Origin: Myxococcales bacterium
Lineage (GTDB): Bacteria > Myxococcota > Polyangia > Fen-1088
Assembly (NCBI GenBank): GCA_003157315.1
Contig: PMJE01000299.1
Location: 1 to 5,849, forward strand
DNA: 5,849 nt
Direction of reading: 5' to 3'
Shown here: positions 1-4,720 of the stretch, piece by piece
Layout of the letters: every line of letters starts with the position of its first letter
How positions within the stretch are numbered: position 1 is the stretch's first letter
The notes under the pieces: model-generated
Seen by the model: only the letters and a program-made list of their open reading frames with translations
Told to the model about the DNA's origin: nothing
Database searches by the model: none
Program-made: the position numbers and the translations under genes

Positions 1-1
1 G

Positions 2-3000
2 GCGACGGTGACGGCGAGCCAGTCATACAATACGACGGGAACGTCGACGGCAAGCCAATCATATAACACGACGGGGACGGTGACGGCGAGTCAGACCTAC
101 AACGCGACAGGGACGGCGACGGGAAGTCAGTCCTACAACGGGACGGCAACGCAGACCGCGACAGCCACGGGCTGGTCGACCGGGAACGTTAGTGTGTCGG
201 CGACTGCGACGGGAACCGTCACCGAGACGGCGATTTCGACCGCTGTCGTAACTTCCTCTGCGTCCACCACATATACCCAGACGCTGACCAACACACAGAC
301 CCTGACCGGCACGGTGACGACAACCTCAGTCCTGCAGCCGGTGCCCGACACCGGTAATTGTACGCCGTCGAGCTGCCTGGGGACCAACTCCTACTGCTAC
401 CTGAACAGCACCGTTCCGTGCAATTCTGATGGCACATGCGCGAGCCTGGCCCCAGGCGACTTCTGCCGCTACCTGAACCTCAACGATGGCACCGGCCGCC
501 TCACTGGCGACTTCTGCGCCGACAATGCCCACGGCAAGAAGACTTGTCGCTACCGCAAGACGAGTTCGAGCTGCAGTAGCGATTCCGACTGCGACAATGG
601 GGTTGGGGACTACTGCGTGGCCGGGACCCCGGCCATGATGTGCCAGAATACCGGCCTGTGGTGCACCGACTCCGGCCTGGGGTGCAGTAGTACCGGCGAC
701 GCCTGTGTCCCTGCCACCTCGCGCGCAATGATGGTCAAGAACGCCGTGCGCCGGATTATGCTCGAGCACGCGTATGATGATTCGGCAGTGGTGAAGATGG
801 GGCACATGCACACCTTCCAGGCCGACCGGAAAGGGAATAGCGCGAATCTGTTCCCCTATGTGAAACTAGACACGTCCTACGCCACGTCGACTCGCACTGA
901 GGTGAAGTTCGTGCCCAGAAGTGAGTTGTTGAAGGGCAAGACCGGGCCTTGCTTCTCCGAAAGCACGGGACCAAGCAGCACCTGCGCGATCGACTACGGC
1001 GGCGCGGGCGCGACCAGCACTCCGGCGGTGACCTACTCTCTCTCGCAGGGCGACAGTGGATACGACAGCCGCTACGTGGTGCCTTCGGGCGATGGCAAGA
1101 ACTACGCTAGGGAAGATTGCGCTTGGAACACGTGCAAGATGCTGTATCCGTTCAGCAGCGGGAATGGTTTGTACGAAGGCAGCTACTACTCGTTCAGCTA
1201 CACCTGGGGCAAGCCGGTAGGACCAGGCAGCGATCCGAACAATCCGGTGCTAGGCAGCGTCTACAACCCACAGTATCTCACCGCCTATCAGGGCAAGTCG
1301 TACGTCAATAATGGCATCTGGTATCTGATGGACGCTGAGCGCAGCGAGAAGGTGAACGAGAACAAGTACGGCGCCAACGAGTTCACTGGTTCCACGTGGA
1401 GCCAAGGCTCCTTCCCCACAGGGGACGAGTACCCGCTGCCGCTGGTCGGAGCCAGCGGCGATCCACTGTCATCGGGGGCCACTTGCAACGCATTCAACGG
1501 AGCGCAGTGGGATTCCAACGTAGTTCCGATGGTCAATAGTACCAACTTTGGCGGCAAGAGCGTGACACCTACGCAGAAAGCGTTGATGAATGCGGCGCGC
1601 TTGGACAAGGCTTCCTGGGGCGGGTTCTACGCCACTGGAAACATCGAGCCTGTCGCGTGCGCATTAAAGAATGACGGTGCCAGCGACAGCCAGCACAGTG
1701 TGGATCAGTACATGTCGACGGTGAGGAGCAACGACAGCCCAACCAACGGCAACACCGGTCCGTGCTGGGAGAACCACGTGCTGCTGGTCGTTGATGGCCT
1801 GCCCCGCGGCCCCGGCGACGTGGCCTTGGGCGGAGTCGACTGTTCAGCGAACGCGTGCGTGTACTCCGCGTCCAACACGACGCTTGCGGGCTGCAACTGC
1901 CCGGCGGTGAACAAGGCCCGAGCACTCGCGGCAAGCGGGGTGGACGTGCACGTGATCGCGGCCACCACGGATCTGACCACGCGCAACTGGTATGCAGCGG
2001 CTACCCTGAACAACATTGCCCGGGCGGGCAGCATCAGAACCAGCTTCATCAATATCCCGCGCTATGCCGCCAGCGAGGACGAACTGTACTACTGGCTGAA
2101 CTATGAGATGAAGGAAGCCCTGCGGATCACGGTGGCCACCACACCGGCCTCGGCAGCCAGCGGGTCGCAGACCATGCAGGGTACCACGGTCGGGAACATG
2201 CTCTTTCAAACCACGGTTGAGCTGCCCGAATGGAGGGGCAACCTGGTCGCCTTCAACATTGGGACAGCGACCACCACGGGCACGGCCACCAGCACGACCT
2301 ACACCACTCAGCTAGCCTGGGATGCCGCGACCGTGAACACCTTCACAGTGCGGCCCGGTTTCCCGCCCGGCACAGACCAGCAGCAGGCGTGGAAGCATCG
2401 AAATGTCTTGTTCTCAGACGCTTCGGGAAATGTTTACCAGATCGTCGTGGGCGACGACGGGAAGATGGCTGATTCCAGCGTCAAGTCCAAGCTGCTGGGT
2501 CTCGGGATGGGCGGAACCCCGGACGAGACCGAGCGAATCGTGCAATGGATGCTAGGCGCGATCGATCCGAGCGACACCATCGACTACAAGCCGCTTAACC
2601 CAGCCGTGATGGGCAGCGTGGTCAACTCGATGCCCATCGACGTGGGCCCGCCTGGACCAAGCGGCATGCCTGGCGGCAACCACTTCTGGCACACCTACGC
2701 CAACCGGCCCGAGATGGTCTACCTGGGCGCAGATGATGGCATGCTGCACGCCTTCTATGCGGCGAGCGGGCAGGAGGCATTCGCCTTCATCCCGGCGGAC
2801 ATGGTTCCGATCATCGCCAAGCTCTACGCCCAAGGCGGCCAGCGCTACAGCCCGAACGACCACGTCTACGGTCTGGCCGGATCGCCCAAGGTGAAGAACG
2901 TATGCGTCGCCAACTGCTCGGTAACCACTTGCACCGACGATCCAAACGTTGACTATCCCGACTCTTGTCCGCAGTGGAAGACGATCCTGGTCATGGGGGT

Positions 3001-4198
3001 GGGGCTGGGCGGCAATAGTCCCTTCGTTCTCGACATCACCGATCCCGTCGAGTCGGGCACGTTGAATCTGGACAGCAGTTCGTTGCTGTGGCACGCGGGC
3101 TACAAGAACGCGGGCGGCATCACCACCTCCAAGTTGGGCGCAACCATTTCTGTGCCCGCCTTCGCGTACAACCGGACCACCGACCAGAGTGACTACCGCG
3201 TGCTTATGGCGTCGGGCAATCCCGCTTCGGGCAGCGGTCCCACGCTGTTCAACGTCACCGCGTCGGCCGGTGCTGCAGAGGGAAGTGTGGCGTTAAGCGG
3301 GTCCTGCTCGGGACAGGAATTCGCGGTGGTCGCCGATGTGGCGGTGGCGCGCGACAACTACGGGACCAGCCCCGACCAGAACCTGCTCGCCACTTATGTG
3401 GCGGACACAGCGGGCACGATGCATCAGTACTTTGGACCGTCGTTGACCAGCGCCGGGACGCCCATGACCCTCGGGTGTCAGCAACCGCTGCACTTCTCGC
3501 CTGCGGTGGTGCAGCTCAACCGCAACAACTCGCACAGCAACGACAACACTGTCTTCCTCGCGCAGGTGACCAACTCCATCCTCGACCCTAATACCGTCGG
3601 CTCCGCAACGCCCTCCGAGCTGGTGGTGGCAAAGCTGGCGGCGGTCGGCAGCCCAGCTCCGCAGCCTACCCTCGACACGAAGTTTGGTACCAATGGGCTG
3701 ATCACGCTTTCGGCGGGTCCGAGTGGGCAACTGTGTGGTGTTACCACTGGCAGCACGGGCTCGGGCTGCGGCACGGGCGGAAGCCTGCTGCCCGCGACGG
3801 CGCGGCCCACCGGCACGCCGGTGGCGGTGCTGCGCACCGACGGAACTGGCTTCGAGCTTTTCACCACCTGGTACGATCCGCCCAAGGCGAACTGGGACAA
3901 CTGTGCGGCAAGCTCGACCAACGGCAACAGCTACATCACGGTGCACCAGTTCCTCTCCGCCGGAACCGGAAGCTGGTCGCAGATCTACGGCATACAGATT
4001 CCGCAGCAGTATGTGACGGGCGTGCAGTTCGCGGGCAACACGCTGTTCATCACCTACGGTGACGGTACTGCTCCACAGACGCCACCCGGCTTGGGCAACT
4101 TCGGCCAAAGCTTCATCTCGGCGAGCCACTCAATGGGCAGGATGTCAGGCGACCGATACATCAGGACGGCCTGGACCGAACGGCTGGACGGGGAATAG
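2..4198 (+). CDS. pilY1: PilY1/PilC-type type IV pilus tip/adhesin protein, 5' end missing
   Basis: The reading frame is open from base 2 with no stop to the left. The GTG at 8 lies inside a tandem repeat and is not followed by a signal peptide, so the true start is outside the window. Residues are numbered here from that GTG. Order: 12-residue repeats (1-47), Thr/Ser/Ala-rich stalk (48-113), 15-Cys module (118-233), and a vWA-like region with helix SRAMMVKNAVRRIML (238 on), a T-P step at 520-521, strand HVLLVVDG with D596, and LNNIARAG near 670. The PilY1 propeller begins near 738 (ELPEWRGNLVAFN) and includes GSVVNSMPIDVG (869-880), NRPEMVYLGADDGMLHAF (899-916) and WKTILVMGVGLGG...VLDITDP (990-1012). 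These propeller motifs are the main basis for the call. Family members are secreted, associate with minor pilins and the pilus tip, and support pilus assembly, adhesion and motility. Many Cys residues fit an oxidising extracellular location. Myxobacteria often carry several paralogues, so the exact paralogue is unknown. Confidence 0.9.
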   Translation, partial: ATVTASQSYNTTGTSTASQSYNTTGTVTASQTYNATGTATGSQSYNGTATQTATATGWSTGNVSVSATATGTVTETAISTAVVTSSASTTYTQTLTNTQTLTGTVTTTSVLQPVPDTGNCTPSSCLGTNSYCYLNSTVPCNSDGTCASLAPGDFCRYLNLNDGTGRLTGDFCADNAHGKKTCRYRKTSSSCSSDSDCDNGVGDYCVAGTPAMMCQNTGLWCTDSGLGCSSTGDACVPATSRAMMVKNAVRRIMLEHAYDDSAVVKMGHMHTFQADRKGNSANLFPYVKLDTSYATSTRTEVKFVPRSELLKGKTGPCFSESTGPSSTCAIDYGGAGATSTPAVTYSLSQGDSGYDSRYVVPSGDGKNYAREDCAWNTCKMLYPFSSGNGLYEGSYYSFSYTWGKPVGPGSDPNNPVLGSVYNPQYLTAYQGKSYVNNGIWYLMDAERSEKVNENKYGANEFTGSTWSQGSFPTGDEYPLPLVGASGDPLSSGATCNAFNGAQWDSNVVPMVNSTNFGGKSVTPTQKALMNAARLDKASWGGFYATGNIEPVACALKNDGASDSQHSVDQYMSTVRSNDSPTNGNTGPCWENHVLLVVDGLPRGPGDVALGGVDCSANACVYSASNTTLAGCNCPAVNKARALAASGVDVHVIAATTDLTTRNWYAAATLNNIARAGSIRTSFINIPRYAASEDELYYWLNYEMKEALRITVATTPASAASGSQTMQGTTVGNMLFQTTVELPEWRGNLVAFNIGTATTTGTATSTTYTTQLAWDAATVNTFTVRPGFPPGTDQQQAWKHRNVLFSDASGNVYQIVVGDDGKMADSSVKSKLLGLGMGGTPDETERIVQWMLGAIDPSDTIDYKPLNPAVMGSVVNSMPIDVGPPGPSGMPGGNHFWHTYANRPEMVYLGADDGMLHAFYAASGQEAFAFIPADMVPIIAKLYAQGGQRYSPNDHVYGLAGSPKVKNVCVANCSVTTCTDDPNVDYPDSCPQWKTILVMGVGLGGNSPFVLDITDPVESGTLNLDSSSLLWHAGYKNAGGITTSKLGATISVPAFAYNRTTDQSDYRVLMASGNPASGSGPTLFNVTASAGAAEGSVALSGSCSGQEFAVVADVAVARDNYGTSPDQNLLATYVADTAGTMHQYFGPSLTSAGTPMTLGCQQPLHFSPAVVQLNRNNSHSNDNTVFLAQVTNSILDPNTVGSATPSELVVAKLAAVGSPAPQPTLDTKFGTNGLITLSAGPSGQLCGVTTGSTGSGCGTGGSLLPATARPTGTPVAVLRTDGTGFELFTTWYDPPKANWDNCAASSTNGNSYITVHQFLSAGTGSWSQIYGIQIPQQYVTGVQFAGNTLFITYGDGTAPQTPPGLGNFGQSFISASHSMGRMSGDRYIRTAWTERLDGE
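5..148 (+). repeat. Four in-frame 36-bp tandem repeats (12 residues each) in the PilY1-like gene
   Basis: Units run 5-40, 41-76, 77-112 and 113-148. They encode TVTASQSYNTTG, TSTASQSYNTTG, TVTASQTYNATG and TATGSQSYNGTA. A fifth, heavily decayed unit (TQTATATGWSTG) may follow at 149-184. The first two differ in one residue only, although five other codons differ at the third base. Each of the four units keeps Q-[ST]-Y-N-x-T, so each has one N-x-T sequon. The array may continue to the left of the window, because the codon before unit 1 (GCG) does not show where it begins. The likely role is an extended, flexible surface stalk or spacer; this is inference. Confidence 0.9.
149..346 (+). other. 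Low-complexity Thr/Ser/Ala-rich stalk segment within the PilY1-like protein
   Basis: Residues 48-113 are almost only Thr, Ser, Ala, Gly and Val, with short motifs such as ATATG, TQTLTNTQTLTG and TVTTTS, and end in a Pro-containing turn (LQPVPD). There is no cysteine and no charged stretch. This composition is typical of extended extracellular linkers and of O-glycosylated stalks. No sequence evidence here shows that glycosylation happens. Confidence 0.7.
359..706 (+). other. Cysteine-rich module (15 Cys in 116 residues) of the PilY1-like protein
   Basis: Residues 118-233 contain 15 cysteines. Four segments share a C-x(4-6)-C-x(6-8)-C pattern: CTPSSCLGTNSYC, CNSDGTCASLAPGDFC, CSSDSDCDNGVGDYC and CTDSGLGCSSTGDAC. 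Three of them end in G-D-[FYA]-C, and Asp/Ser lie between the first two cysteines in most. The cysteines between these segments (DFC, KTC, MMC) are less regular. Small C-x-x-D-x-D-C modules of this kind are common in secreted myxobacterial proteins. Disulfide bonding is expected for an exported protein, with possible ion binding through the Asp residues; both are inferences. Confidence 0.75.
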
Positions 4199-4207
4199 GA
4201 TGGCGTG

Positions 4208-4226
4208 CGGGTAGGGAACCTACCCG
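4208..4226 (+). terminator. Hairpin after the PilY1-like gene, possible terminator
   Basis: CGGGTAGG, a GAA loop, then CCTACCCG form a perfect 8-bp stem with a 3-base loop, beginning 10 bases after the TAG stop at 4196-4198. No T-run follows (next bases GTGGCGTGGG), so it is not a classical intrinsic terminator. It could be a U-less terminator, an RNA 3'-end stabiliser, or a transcription-pausing hairpin. Its position directly after a long gene and ahead of a separate promoter supports a role in 3'-end formation. Confidence 0.45.
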
Positions 4227-4275
4227 TGGCGTGGGACAACGTCGGTGAATGGGCGCACGCGCGAGCCACGCGGCC

Positions 4276-4298
4276 GTTCTTGGTCGTTCTTGGTCGTT
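4276..4298 (+). repeat. 10-bp direct repeat (2.3 copies) just upstream of the HU promoter
   Basis: GTTCTTGGTC occurs at 4276-4285 and again at 4286-4295, followed by GTT (4296-4298), which starts a third copy and runs into the putative -35 box. A 10-bp period places the copies on the same face of the helix. Direct repeats at this position can be activator or response-regulator sites. This assignment is from position only. Confidence 0.5.
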
Positions 4299-4326
4299 GA
4301 CACCCGCGGGTCAGGACTCGTAGTCT
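4297..4326 (+). promoter_or_regulatory. Sigma70-like promoter for the HU-family gene
   Basis: TTGACA at 4297-4302 is a perfect -35 consensus. After 18 bases, TAGTCT at 4321-4326 keeps the T, A and final T of the -10 box, but matches only three of six positions. Transcription would begin near 4333, giving a leader of about 30 bases to the ATG at 4364. This start lies after the upstream in-frame ATG at 4328, which therefore could not be used from this promoter. Confidence 0.5.
4302..4311. promoter_or_regulatory. 10-bp perfect palindrome in the promoter spacer, possible operator
   Basis: ACCCGCGGGT is perfectly self-complementary and overlaps the last base of the putative -35 box, filling the first half of the spacer. 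A repressor bound here would block RNA polymerase. GC-rich palindromes arise by chance in such DNA, so the operator role is tentative. Confidence 0.3.
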
Positions 4327-4351
4327 CATGCCTTCAGCCCAGCGGCGAGAA

Positions 4352-4357
4352 GAAGGA
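4352..4357 (+). promoter_or_regulatory. Ribosome binding site deciding the HU start
   Basis: GAAGGA lies 6 bases before the ATG at 4364. The alternative in-frame ATG at 4328 has no purine-rich site at suitable distance (upstream bases are GGACTCGTAGTCTC). This site and the alignment of MTKAELI with HU N termini both select 4364. Confidence 0.75.
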
Positions 4358-4363
4358 AAGACG

Positions 4364-4714
4364 ATGACCAAGGCGGAACTGATTGGGCGCGTAGCTTCGA
4401 AGAAGGATCTTCCGCGTGGCTTGACCAAGAAGAGTGTCGCGCGAATCATCGACGTGGTCTTCACCGAGCTCGGCGACTACTTCATCCGGGCGCGGCCCAC
4501 CCGAACTGCGTTGCCACGTTTCTCCTATCCGGGTTTCGGCACATTCACCAAGCGGCGTCGTGGTGCGCGCATTGTGCGCAATCCTCGCAACGGCGAGCCG
4601 ATCGCTCTGCCACCGCATTCCACCATAGTCTTTTCGCCTGGGCAGGAGCTCAAGGGTCTGCTCAACCGCGACACGCGCGCTACTGCAACCCACGCCGCCT
4701 TCTCGAACGGCTAG
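4364..4714 (+). CDS. HU/IHF-family DNA-binding protein (116 residues)
   Basis: The protein begins MTKAELIGRVASKK, the classical HU/IHF N terminus, followed by a helical dimerisation region (about 1-42). The core PGFGTF is at 56-61, the DNA-embracing arm at about 62-82, with R-N-P-R-N-G-E at 72-78, and the closing VFSPGQELKGLLN at 89-101. Pro74 is at the arm-tip position that inserts between base pairs in HU and IHF. It would bind and bend DNA as a dimer in the nucleoid. It is longer than the usual 90 or so residues: there are a few extra residues (RARPTRTALPRF, 42-53) between the helices and PGFGTF, and a tail of about 15 residues after the fold (102-116). It has its own promoter and ribosome site and is not coupled to the gene before it. 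Whether it is a general HU, an IHF-like subunit or a specialised paralogue cannot be decided from the sequence. Confidence 0.93.
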   Translation: MTKAELIGRVASKKDLPRGLTKKSVARIIDVVFTELGDYFIRARPTRTALPRFSYPGFGTFTKRRRGARIVRNPRNGEPIALPPHSTIVFSPGQELKGLLNRDTRATATHAAFSNG

Positions 4715-4720
4715 AAGAAC

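Noticed and set aside
8..10. GTG as the start of the PilY1-like gene
   Set aside because: It is the Val codon of a repeat unit, the same place is GTG again in unit 3, there is no ribosome site visible, and no signal peptide follows although the protein should be exported.
5..148. CRISPR-like or mobile-element repeat
   Set aside because: The units are contiguous without spacers, in frame and multiples of 36 bases, so they are protein-coding repeats.
326..811. 161-codon minus-strand frame opposite the Cys module
   Set aside because: Ala/Val/Gly/Arg-rich shadow frame; the + strand carries the regular Cys pattern.
2645..2680. Collagen-like G-x-y run (GPPGPSGMPGG) in the PilY1-like protein
   Set aside because: Only about three triplets, located in the variable linker between VVNSMPIDV and the next propeller strand; far too short for a triple helix.
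2552..3094. 180-codon open frame on the minus strand
   Set aside because: It is opposite the best conserved propeller motifs of the + strand gene and has no family resemblance.
3293..4129. 278-codon open frame on the minus strand
   Set aside because: Lies wholly inside the PilY1-like coding region. Its product is Arg/Val/Gly-rich, without recognisable motifs, as expected for the antisense of GC-rich DNA.
4328..4363. N-terminal extension of the HU-family protein from the ATG at 4328
   Set aside because: No ribosome site precedes it, the predicted transcript start is downstream of it, and the 12 added residues do not fit the HU family.
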